This document shows, one piece after another, positions 1-6,122 of a stretch of DNA of 24,393 nt. The number at the start of each line of letters is the position of its first letter. Position 1 is the stretch's first letter. The notes below the pieces were generated by a model. It was given only the letters and a program-made list of their open reading frames with translations, made no database searches and was not told where the DNA came from. The stretch spans positions 1 to 24,393 of the IMG/VR virus record IMGVR_UViG_3300010157_000241; one strand, 5' to 3'. This DNA comes from a virus. The translations under genes were made by a program, and so were the position numbers.

Positions 1-4
1 ACTC

Positions 5-27
5 ACTAAATATATTAAGTATTTAGT
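5..27. repeat. Inverted repeat upstream of the gp26-like gene
   Basis: The arms ACTAAATA (5-12) and TATTTAGT (20-27) are perfect reverse complements separated by 7 bases. The repeat lies 40 bases before the first gene. It could be an operator, a weak mRNA hairpin, or part of the end of the preceding transcript. The stem is A+T-only apart from one pair, so a stable terminator is unlikely. CTAAATA also resembles late-promoter cores of T4-like phages, but the match is too weak to call. Confidence 0.3.
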
Positions 28-66
28 TATCAAATATATACTCACATTTTACACAAGGATCATAGT

Positions 67-888
67 ATGAGCGAAAATCCCCTTAAGCAGTATTTTAGAA
101 GACCTGCCATTTATTTAAAATTACCCAGTAATGGTCAAGGTTATCCGCCGGGAGTAATAGACATGCCTGAATCAGGTGATCTACCAATTTATCCAATGAC
201 TGCTATTGACGAGATTACTGCCAGAACACCAGATGCTCTGTTTAACGGCACAGCAGTTGTTGAAATCATTAAAAGTTGTATTCCTAATATCAAAGATCCG
301 TGGACTATGTTTAGTACAGATTTAGATGCTGCCTTAATAGCTGTCAAAGCTGCATCTAACGGAAATGATTTAGAGATGGAAAGCGAATGCCCTGAGTGTA
401 AAGAAACAGGCAAATACGGCATTAACCTAGCTGGCATGTTAACTAAGTTAACTTCGGGTGATTATACTGTCGAACTAAATGTAAACGATTTATACTTTAA
501 GTTTAGACCTTTATATTATAAAGAGATGAACGACATCAATCTTAGACAGTTTGAAGTTCAAAAAAATATGGTTGTAACCGAAAATGATTCAGATGAAGTA
601 AAAGCAAAGAAAAATCAAGAGACTCTTAGACTTTTTACCGATATAACAATAGATGTAATATCAAAAACGATAGAATACATAAAGACCCCGGTTGGTATTG
701 TTAGAGATACGGCGCATATTGCAGACTTCTTAAGAAACTGCGACAGACTTACTTTTAATAAGTTAAGAGATTACTCTATTGAACTTAAGGATAAAACAGA
801 AATGCCCCCGTTAGACATTTCATGTGTAAATTGCAGTCACCCATATAGCACAAAATTCACATTAAACGTCACTGATTTTTTCGGCTAA
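67..888 (+). CDS. 26: gp26-like baseplate hub assembly protein
   Basis: This 273-residue protein resembles the T4 gp26 baseplate hub family, whose members help assemble the central hub of the baseplate. T4 gp26 is about 208 residues, so this one is longer. An N-terminal segment (residues 10-65) begins RRPAIYLKLPSNGQGYPPG, typical of this family in T4-like phages. Two CxxC pairs, C108/C111 (CPEC) and C253/C256 (CVNC), could bind one zinc ion. The ATG at 67 has a Shine-Dalgarno sequence AAGGA at 55-59, seven bases upstream. The last codons GAT TTT TTC run into a slippery heptamer just before the stop, and the next gene lies in the -1 frame, so a 348-residue fusion may also be made. Family assignment is by sequence pattern; the frameshift is inference. 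Confidence 0.8.
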   Translation: MSENPLKQYFRRPAIYLKLPSNGQGYPPGVIDMPESGDLPIYPMTAIDEITARTPDALFNGTAVVEIIKSCIPNIKDPWTMFSTDLDAALIAVKAASNGNDLEMESECPECKETGKYGINLAGMLTKLTSGDYTVELNVNDLYFKFRPLYYKEMNDINLRQFEVQKNMVVTENDSDEVKAKKNQETLRLFTDITIDVISKTIEYIKTPVGIVRDTAHIADFLRNCDRLTFNKLRDYSIELKDKTEMPPLDISCVNCSHPYSTKFTLNVTDFFG

Positions 889-925
889 AGCTTCTTAATA
901 TGGAGCCTTCTGCCATTAAGAAGCT
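876..925 (+). promoter_or_regulatory. Candidate programmed -1 ribosomal frameshift signal
   Basis: Directly visible: a heptamer T TTT TTC at 876-882 in the correct X XXY YYZ phase for the upstream frame; a 6-base spacer 883-888 that contains the zero-frame TAA stop; and a perfect 11-bp stem, AGCTTCTTAAT (889-899) with ATTAAGAAGCT (915-925), closing a 15-base loop. After slippage the -1 frame reads R-L-K-L-L-N and enters the next gene at its ATG (900) without a stop. The parts and spacing are those of known -1 frameshift sites, including the lambda G/GT tail-chaperone type. The stem could instead hide or expose the downstream start codon, which is the first base of the loop. Confidence 0.65.
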
Positions 926-1112
926 GCTAGATGGCTACGAAAAGGAATGTGAAGATATCAAACGTAACGTCCTTACCATGTCTTGGTATATGAGAGGAGG
1001 GGTTACGTATGAAGATATTTTAAATATGTCTGCATTTGAAAGAGAAGCCATTAATAAAATCATTGAAAATAATTTAGAAACAACGAAAAAAAGTCAGATG
1101 CCTTTCTTCTAA
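900..1112 (+). CDS. Small tail/baseplate assembly partner (gp51-like or chaperone extension)
   Basis: A 70-residue reading frame, mostly helical and charged, with the core SWYMRGGVTYEDILNMS and the end MPFF. Short proteins of this look follow the gp26-like gene in T4-like phages and are sometimes labelled gp51 or hub assembly chaperone. I recognise the pattern but cannot prove homology to T4 gp51, which is much longer. No Shine-Dalgarno sequence precedes the ATG at 900, and that ATG opens the loop of an 11-bp hairpin. The frame is -1 relative to the gp26-like gene and is open back to the slippery site. It may therefore be made mainly as the C-terminal part of a frameshift fusion (272 + 6 + 70 residues), as in lambda gpGT. 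A terminator follows at 1141, so this pair ends its transcript. Confidence 0.6.
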   Translation: MEPSAIKKLLDGYEKECEDIKRNVLTMSWYMRGGVTYEDILNMSAFEREAINKIIENNLETTKKSQMPFF

Positions 1113-1140
1113 TATTAGAAAAATCATTAGTATTAAGTTT

Positions 1141-1167
1141 AAAAACGGGATTCATTTCCCGTTTTTT
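1141..1167 (+). terminator. Rho-independent terminator after the gp26-like pair
   Basis: The stem AAAAACGGGA (1141-1150) pairs with TCCCGTTTTT (1157-1166) around the 6-base loop TTCATT, and the T run continues to 1167. It lies 29 bases after the stop of the 70-residue gene. The A run on the left arm would give a T run on the other strand, so it might also stop transcripts arriving from the minus strand. Confidence 0.85.
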
Positions 1168-1195
1168 GTTATTAACATATCAAAGTTCGTATTAA

Positions 1196-1624
1196 AGTTG
1201 TACTTCGTACAACTGATTCCTTCGCTCACGCAGTTCGCTCGGCATCATTCTTTTTATTATATGGTCTTTGGGTTGCTCTTTACTATTGCTGCTTTGAGCC
1301 ATGGTAGTGCTATTCAGCACTACCAATGGAAAGGTTTTTGCTCGCCCGTCGCAGATGTTTATCCCCCGTATAACTAGCCAGCCTATGCTGTTATACGCCA
1401 CCGGTTGCTCTGTAAGGTTTTTATTGGGATTGTGTAGTTGAGACGGTGTCTCAGCAACGCACATTCTATAACATCAAAACATCTAGTTATAGACTTGTTC
1501 AGGGTTCGCTAATCGAGGGCCCTGTCGGTGTTCCGTGTTAATATTAACATTAACACGTTTACTCCAGAATCTGCAGGCAACTGGCTACCCAGGCTTGCTC
1601 AAGGAGGATCAGGCAACCCTGATC
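1196..1624 (-). ncRNA. Hairpin-rich G+C island, possible structured RNA (orientation uncertain)
   Basis: No convincing protein gene lies at 1168-1644. I counted about 46% G+C over 1201-1620, well above the neighbouring genes. Perfect stems follow one another: 1196-1203/1207-1214, 1303-1311/1316-1324 (AGCACTACC), 1368-1374/1390-1396, 1439-1444/1448-1453, 1465-1472/1486-1493, 1534-1542/1549-1557, 1581-1584/1589-1592 and 1607-1613/1618-1624. The minus strand is favoured because one stem closes there on a C-GAA-G triloop, and because the minus-strand operon runs into it. A 90-codon minus-strand frame (1192-1464) overlaps the stems; it has no Shine-Dalgarno sequence and no known domain. Candidates include a large phage or mobile-element RNA, an intron remnant, or a short inserted element. 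The identity is not established. Confidence 0.35.
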
Positions 1625-1644
1625 AGACTAATTGTGGTGCTTTA

Positions 1645-2229
1645 TTAGAGAGATGTATGACTTGGTGTCTGTGAAGCTGTGTTGACGGTTAAATATTTAG
1701 AGCTGTTTAGAGATGTAGTATTGGCACCGGAATATGCGGCAAAAATGTCTTTGTTGTGTTTAAAAAAGTTATCAAATTCTAAAATAATCCAATCTTTTTG
1801 ATTAGTACTAGTGTAATACAAGAAGTGATCTGTGACCCACGTATATTTACTTTGTACCGCAATAAAACGACCTTTTCTGTTAAACTTCATAAAAAGCACA
1901 TTAAGATCATCGGGTTCTGCTACCTCCATCATTTGATCTAGCCAACCGTCAAGAACTTTACATTCTCCGGCTAAAACTAAATTAAATGGGAAGTCTGCAT
2001 AAAATTTACATTCTGCATTTAGTTTAGAGAAACTTTCTCCGGGAACAATGTCTCCTTTAAAACTGCGAATTTGACCTTCATGCAATACTTGAGTACGAGA
2101 TTGATTTTTTCCGCCAATATAAGCACCTGATCCCGGAGCCCTAATAAAAGACTCTCCGTATAAATCAGATAGGAACTTAGCGACTTCGCGCTCAAAACCC
2201 GACCCCTTTGCTTTTTGTGGATTAGACAT
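1645..2229 (-). CDS. PD-(D/E)XK nuclease, Holliday junction resolvase-like
   Basis: A 194-residue protein with the layout of the Hjc/RecU-type PD-(D/E)XK nuclease fold. It has an N-terminal helix with acidic residues (GSGFEREVAKFL, E13/E15), the conserved RAPGSGA segment (30-36), the catalytic aspartate in KGDIV (D60), and the ECK motif (E73-C-K75) on the next strand. Such enzymes cut branched DNA. T4 uses an unrelated enzyme, endonuclease VII (gp49), for debranching before packaging, so this could be a functional replacement; that is inference. It is the last gene of the minus-strand 55-47-46 block, starting 37 bases after the gp46 stop. No clear Shine-Dalgarno sequence is seen. The C-terminal 25 residues are Ser/Thr-rich and look disordered. 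Confidence 0.7.
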   Translation of the reverse strand: MSNPQKAKGSGFEREVAKFLSDLYGESFIRAPGSGAYIGGKNQSRTQVLHEGQIRSFKGDIVPGESFSKLNAECKFYADFPFNLVLAGECKVLDGWLDQMMEVAEPDDLNVLFMKFNRKGRFIAVQSKYTWVTDHFLYYTSTNQKDWIILEFDNFFKHNKDIFAAYSGANTTSLNSSKYLTVNTASQTPSHTSL

Positions 2230-2266
2230 GATATTAGTTATGTTAAATTTCTATGTACAAAAAATT

Positions 2267-4033
2267 TTATGACATTTCCCTAGACGAACTGTACGTAGTG
2301 AATCCGCCCTCTTTAACTACTTTCAATATGTTATCAACACGACTAGATAGTTCCTCTCTATGCGAAACTAACCAAATAGATTTATTGCGGCGTCGAGTCA
2401 TATCTTTAAGAATGGACATTGCATTTTCAACGCCAATTGTGTCTAATCCGGAATCGATTAATTCGTCAATGAATATAGTATTGATTGGCGAATATAAATT
2501 TTCCCACACATCTCTAAAAGCAAACGAAAGAGAAAGTATGAGCCTATTCATTTCTCCGCGGCTAAGGTTATAGAAATCAAGTTCCCTACCTAATTCTGTA
2601 ATCTCGACATTTAGATCATTTTGAAACACTACTTGATGCGGCAACCCAATACGATCTAGATAATGAGTCAATCTAGCGTTAAGATATGACAAATTCTGAT
2701 CTATGATCTTTTTACGAACGAAACTATCTTTGTTGGTTAATAGATTTAAAATTAGAGTTTGATGTTCTAATATCTTAGTCAACTGATTAATCGTATCAAA
2801 ACTGACTACCTGCAATGCTTGATTTTCCATTTCGACGATTTGTTCTGCATATGGATCAGTCTCATTGCCTTTATTTTCAATTTGATTTAAAATATTGGTA
2901 ATCTGACTAGAATGCTTAACAGCTTCAGCTTCAGTATCATAATGAGTTTTTGGTGATCGGCCCAATTTACTTAATGCATTTAGTGCAGCAGTGTGTTGAA
3001 CAACTTGTGAATTAAAAGCTAATTCTTGCAATACGGATTCCTGCAGTGCTTTTTCTTTATCGGTTAGAACAGTTAGGTGCTTGTCATCATGAAACTCTTG
3101 ACCACAAGCATAGCATGTATGATTTTTTAAATCTTCAATTTCTTTTTTTAGTTTCGCTATTATCTTATGTTCTTTGGTCTCGTCTGCTTCAGCGCGGGTA
3201 ATAAGTTTTTTTAAGTCATCAATTTGTTTGCGTTTTTCATTGTATACGGTTAAATCTTTGTGTGCTTGCAACTCAAGGTCAATATCAATCTTTGTCAAAT
3301 CATCATACGCTAGCGCCAACTTAGCCAAATCTTCATCGTGTTTAGTTTGCCAAAGCTTTTGTCTACGTTTAGTAGAATCTATTTGTTCTTTAACACGCTT
3401 ATTAGCTTCTTCAATAGCCTTAATATTAAATTCTTCTTGTTGTATAGAATCTTTAGATTCTTTTACTTTTTCTTTAAGCACATCAGCTTTTTCTGAAAGC
3501 AAAGTAATGCCAAGTAACTGCTCGATAACATTTCGCTGGTCATTAGCTTTCATAGCTAAGAATGGTTCACTATAGGTATTAAGAGCAACAGTATGCTTAA
3601 ACATATCCGGCGTCATACCAATAGCTTTTTCTATATGTTCTTGCGTTTCTTTATTTTCACCCTGAGCATCGTCAGTTATTTCTTGCAAATTACTATTAAC
3701 ATAGAACTTTAGAGTGTTTGGTCTACGACCACGCTCAATCTTATATTCAATCCCATTAGCACTGAAATCTAAGGTAACCATCATACCTTTACCGTTAGTA
3801 CGATTGATTAGATTATCTTTTCTAATACTATTAATTGGTGTGCCAAATAACGCATAACTCAACCCTTGAATAAGAGTTGTTTTACCAGTACCATTTCTAG
3901 CACCGTCACCACCTAAGTCTAGATTTTCACCTAAAATTAATGTAAGTTCATGGCTGTCAAAGTTTACTGCTTGTGTAACTTGTCCGATAGACAAGAAATT
4001 ACGTAAAGTTATATTTCTAAGTACGATACTCAT
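2267..4033 (-). CDS. 46: gp46 recombination endonuclease subunit (Rad50/SbcC-type ATPase)
   Basis: A 588-residue SMC-like ATPase, close to T4 gp46 in length (about 560). Walker A is ARNGTGKTT at 45-53. Long coiled-coil arms run from about 175 to 430 and are interrupted by a zinc hook CYAC (C307, C310). The ABC signature is LSRGEMNRLILSLS, Walker B is IFIDEL (D523, E524), and the switch histidine lies in WLVSHREE. With gp47 it forms the nuclease complex that resects DNA ends for recombination-dependent replication and host DNA breakdown. Its ATG overlaps the gp47 stop by four bases (ATGA), so the two subunits are translationally coupled and probably made in balanced amounts. All catalytic motifs are intact. 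Confidence 0.95.
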   Translation of the reverse strand: MSIVLRNITLRNFLSIGQVTQAVNFDSHELTLILGENLDLGGDGARNGTGKTTLIQGLSYALFGTPINSIRKDNLINRTNGKGMMVTLDFSANGIEYKIERGRRPNTLKFYVNSNLQEITDDAQGENKETQEHIEKAIGMTPDMFKHTVALNTYSEPFLAMKANDQRNVIEQLLGITLLSEKADVLKEKVKESKDSIQQEEFNIKAIEEANKRVKEQIDSTKRRQKLWQTKHDEDLAKLALAYDDLTKIDIDLELQAHKDLTVYNEKRKQIDDLKKLITRAEADETKEHKIIAKLKKEIEDLKNHTCYACGQEFHDDKHLTVLTDKEKALQESVLQELAFNSQVVQHTAALNALSKLGRSPKTHYDTEAEAVKHSSQITNILNQIENKGNETDPYAEQIVEMENQALQVVSFDTINQLTKILEHQTLILNLLTNKDSFVRKKIIDQNLSYLNARLTHYLDRIGLPHQVVFQNDLNVEITELGRELDFYNLSRGEMNRLILSLSFAFRDVWENLYSPINTIFIDELIDSGLDTIGVENAMSILKDMTRRRNKSIWLVSHREELSSRVDNILKVVKEGGFTTYSSSREMS

Positions 4034-5046
4034 AAATTCTGATAAATTTCCATAAGCAACTTAACATCAAATTCTTTACTTTCAATGTTGCTAATTTGAT
4101 CTAGTATTATCTTATCTACGCTTTCAAATTTCAACTCTCCCGGGGCTAAATCTTGTGCGTGTTGGTCTGATTTAATTGGGATCAATGACATTTCGCGCAA
4201 TTGATGTTCTGGAATAAATTTCTCTCGCAAGAAATTTGCTTCTTCATAAGTAATTTCATAATCTAAGTGTACTCTGACACTAGAGCGGGGTAGCAATAAT
4301 CCATCTGGGTTATCCAATATATCACTTAACTTGTAGACTCTAAACACTGGTTGATTAGGCCAGGAATGGAACTCAGGCTCACTACCCCACTCTAGTATCA
4401 TCATACCTCTTTGATCGTCACCGGCATCTGCATAATTGTGCGGAAATGCATTACCCATATACCAAATATTCTTTCTACTTTGTCTCTTGTGAAAATGTCC
4501 TGAAAACACACGATCAAAACTTTGTAGATGATCTGCATTTATCTCACCGTGATCGGGCATCTCTACCATAGCATTCATGTAGAAATGCGGTAATTCAAAA
4601 TGCCCAAACAAATACTTGTTTTTTAACTTTTTTAACTTTTTGTAATCTTCCCCAACTAACCACGGGGCAATAGTTACATCACCCTCATCAAAAAACTCAT
4701 TGACAATAGTAATATTTGGTAAATGCTTAGCCCATTCAACACTATGTACATCGCGTTTGTCTCTATAATAGAGATCATGATTGCCCGGAATGAAATAAAC
4801 ATGATCAAAACTGTCACTTAGTTTTTCTAGAGCCCGTAATCCATATTGTAATGTTTGTATATTAATACTAGCACGATGATGGTTCCAATCACCCAAGAAA
4901 AAACAAGTTTCACAACCTTCACTCTTAGCTTTGGAAATAAACCAATCAACAAAATCAGCACAATCGTTATTGTGCTGTATTGAATTGCTCTTGAGACCAA
5001 AGTGGATATCGGTAAAAAATGCTGCTTTCTTAAATAAATTCGCCAT
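4030..5046 (-). CDS. 47: gp47 recombination endonuclease subunit (Mre11/SbcD-type)
   Basis: A 338-residue metallophosphoesterase, essentially the length of T4 gp47 (339). The metal-binding motifs are in order: D13-I-H15, GDWNHH (52-57), GNHD (88-91), and two later histidine motifs GHFELPH and SGHFHKRQ. It is the nuclease partner of gp46 in DNA end resection. The stop overlaps the gp46 start by four bases. There is no usable Shine-Dalgarno sequence before the ATG at 5046: the nearest AAGG is about 15 bases away. A sigma70-like promoter ends close to the start, so the message may be leaderless. The order sigma factor gp55, gp47, gp46 is the same as in T4. Confidence 0.95.
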   Translation of the reverse strand: MANLFKKAAFFTDIHFGLKSNSIQHNNDCADFVDWFISKAKSEGCETCFFLGDWNHHRASINIQTLQYGLRALEKLSDSFDHVYFIPGNHDLYYRDKRDVHSVEWAKHLPNITIVNEFFDEGDVTIAPWLVGEDYKKLKKLKNKYLFGHFELPHFYMNAMVEMPDHGEINADHLQSFDRVFSGHFHKRQSRKNIWYMGNAFPHNYADAGDDQRGMMILEWGSEPEFHSWPNQPVFRVYKLSDILDNPDGLLLPRSSVRVHLDYEITYEEANFLREKFIPEHQLREMSLIPIKSDQHAQDLAPGELKFESVDKIILDQISNIESKEFDVKLLMEIYQNL

Positions 5047-5052
5047 CTGAGA

Positions 5053-5082
5053 AGTATACTACCTTTAGTTAGTTACAATCAA
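5053..5082 (-). promoter_or_regulatory. Candidate sigma70 promoter for gp47-gp46-nuclease
   Basis: On the minus strand TTGATT (5077-5082) and TATACT (5053-5058) are separated by 18 bases, a fair match to host -35 and -10 elements. It lies in the 45-base gap between the gp55-like gene and gp47. The expected start point falls at or next to the A of the gp47 ATG (5046), which would give a leaderless transcript. Other transcripts could read through from the gp55-like gene. Confidence 0.45.
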
Positions 5083-5091
5083 GTATTAAGG

Positions 5092-5982
5092 TTATACATC
5101 ATCGGTCATTTTCATATCGCGCATTTGTCTAGTGAAACTTGGAGTTAAGTTATTCATTTCAAGAATGTCATCACGAATATTTTGATTGCGCTTTTCTGTA
5201 TTCAATACTCGACAAAAGGAATTTGTAATTGCCGCCGTATAATATGCGAATGGATTAGCCGACTTTGCCTCGTTGAAACGCAAACCAACATAAGTTAATT
5301 GTAGGATAGCAGAATTACGCATTTCATCGTTATACGTGTAACCTCTCCAATTGAACTTCATAGCATACTTTTCACAAAGCATGATGTACATGCGGGCTAG
5401 CTTATCGGTCAAATTACCGTGATCTTTAGAAAATTCACCGGTTTTTACACCGCCCTTCCAATGTGACTTTCCAACGCAGTATGGATCCCCGTTTTCATCA
5501 ATCTTAAAATGCTGAAAAGGAGGGAAATTTACCTTGACATGAACCATATCATCTACCGCATCTTTGGTGCTCTCATCTTCTAAATCAGCAAACAGATTTT
5601 CTTCGCCATCGTCAAACTCTATGATATCTTTGGCTGTTTTCTTTTTAATGACTTTTCTGGGCTGTTTGGCAGAAACGGGAATATGATCCCAAGTCATGAC
5701 TCTAAATACTAACTCAGTAGTTGGTATATCTTTGTAAGTCAATTTTTCATCTTTACCAATGGAAAGTCTAATAGCTCTAAGTTCTTTAGCTTCTTTAATC
5801 CTAGCCGGCTTACATATATATTTTAAAGCAGATACTAGATCAGTTTGTGGAGTATCTATAATCATATCATAGACGTTATATTCTTGTTTGGTAAACGAGC
5901 AATATGATGTTTTGCTAGCGTGAATTTCTTTTAAAATGTCTTTATTGTTTAGATAATTGACAGGTTTTTTTGCTATAGACAT
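5092..5982 (-). CDS. 55: gp55-like sigma factor for late transcription
   Basis: A 296-residue protein whose C-terminal half (about 155-296) matches the T4 gp55 type. Key pieces are NWRGYTYNDEM (from residue 211), the NPFAYYTAAITNSF segment (from 243), and the EKRNQNIRDD tail; these correspond to the sigma region-2-like core that binds polymerase and melts late promoters. T4 gp55 is about 185 residues, so the first 150 residues here are an extension of unknown role, including an acidic stretch (DDGEENLFADLEDE). The start is the ATG at 5982: AAGGAA lies just upstream, and the upstream TTG at 6009 falls inside the -10 element and so cannot be transcribed. Candidate target sites GATAAATA occur upstream of late genes in this window. 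Confidence 0.85.
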   Translation of the reverse strand: MSIAKKPVNYLNNKDILKEIHASKTSYCSFTKQEYNVYDMIIDTPQTDLVSALKYICKPARIKEAKELRAIRLSIGKDEKLTYKDIPTTELVFRVMTWDHIPVSAKQPRKVIKKKTAKDIIEFDDGEENLFADLEDESTKDAVDDMVHVKVNFPPFQHFKIDENGDPYCVGKSHWKGGVKTGEFSKDHGNLTDKLARMYIMLCEKYAMKFNWRGYTYNDEMRNSAILQLTYVGLRFNEAKSANPFAYYTAAITNSFCRVLNTEKRNQNIRDDILEMNNLTPSFTRQMRDMKMTDDV

Positions 5983-5992
5983 AAGTTCCTTG

Positions 5993-6047
5993 TTATTGTG
6001 ATAAAACAATAATACACGACCTATTAACTAATGTCAATAAGTTATTG
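5993..6047. promoter_or_regulatory. Paired palindromes, candidate operators on the gp55-like promoter
   Basis: Two inverted repeats share the half-site TTATTG. The first is TTATTGT (5993-5999), 6 bases, ACAATAA (6006-6012), overlapping the -10 element and the start point. The second is CAATAA (6035-6040), one base, TTATTG (6042-6047), overlapping the -35 element. Four copies of one half-site around a single promoter suggest binding by a dimeric regulator. A+T-rich sequence makes chance palindromes more likely, and no regulator gene is visible in the window. Confidence 0.45.
6009..6037 (-). promoter_or_regulatory. Strong sigma70 promoter for the gp55-like gene
   Basis: On the minus strand TTGACA (6032-6037) is a perfect -35 element, followed by a 17-base spacer and TATTAT (6009-6014), five of six matches to the -10 consensus. 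The expected start lies near 6002, about 20 bases before the ATG at 5982, which leaves room for the AAGGAA ribosome site. This is the best host-type promoter in the window and implies early expression by unmodified host polymerase. Confidence 0.85.
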
Positions 6048-6070
6048 ATTAAATTGGTGATTTTTTTAAC

Positions 6071-6078
6071 GATAAATA
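6071..6078 (+). promoter_or_regulatory. Late-type promoter box GATAAATA before the baseplate operon
   Basis: GATAAATA matches seven of eight bases of the T4 late box TATAAATA, and fits the looser NATAAATA form reported for T4-like cyanophages as I recall it. It lies 45 bases before the ATG at 6123, at the head of the long plus-strand structural operon, opposite the sigma-factor gene whose product would recognise it. Confidence 0.6.
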
Positions 6079-6122
6079 CACAGAGACAGTATATTTATGT
6101 CTGGGAAAAAGAGAAATAAAAT

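Noticed and set aside
1192-1464. 90-codon minus-strand frame in the hairpin-rich island
   Set aside because: It has no Shine-Dalgarno sequence and no recognisable domain, its codons are richer in G+C than those of the neighbouring genes, and it overlaps several perfect stems. I treat it as part of a structured region rather than a gene, with low certainty.
1500-1530. tRNA T-arm-like GGTTCG sequence
   Set aside because: No acceptor, D or anticodon arms can be built around it on either strand.
2253-3575. Plus-strand frames opposite gp46
   Set aside because: gp46 has every catalytic motif on the minus strand, and the opposite frames encode Ser/Leu-rich sequence without domains.
5983-6009. TTG start at 6009 for the gp55-like gene
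   Set aside because: The TTG lies within the promoter -10 element, upstream of the expected transcription start. The ATG at 5982 has a ribosome site.
6092-6099. CATAAATA on the minus strand as a late promoter for the gp55-like gene
   Set aside because: It is about 110 bases from the start codon and lies behind a far better sigma70 promoter; probably chance in A+T-rich sequence.
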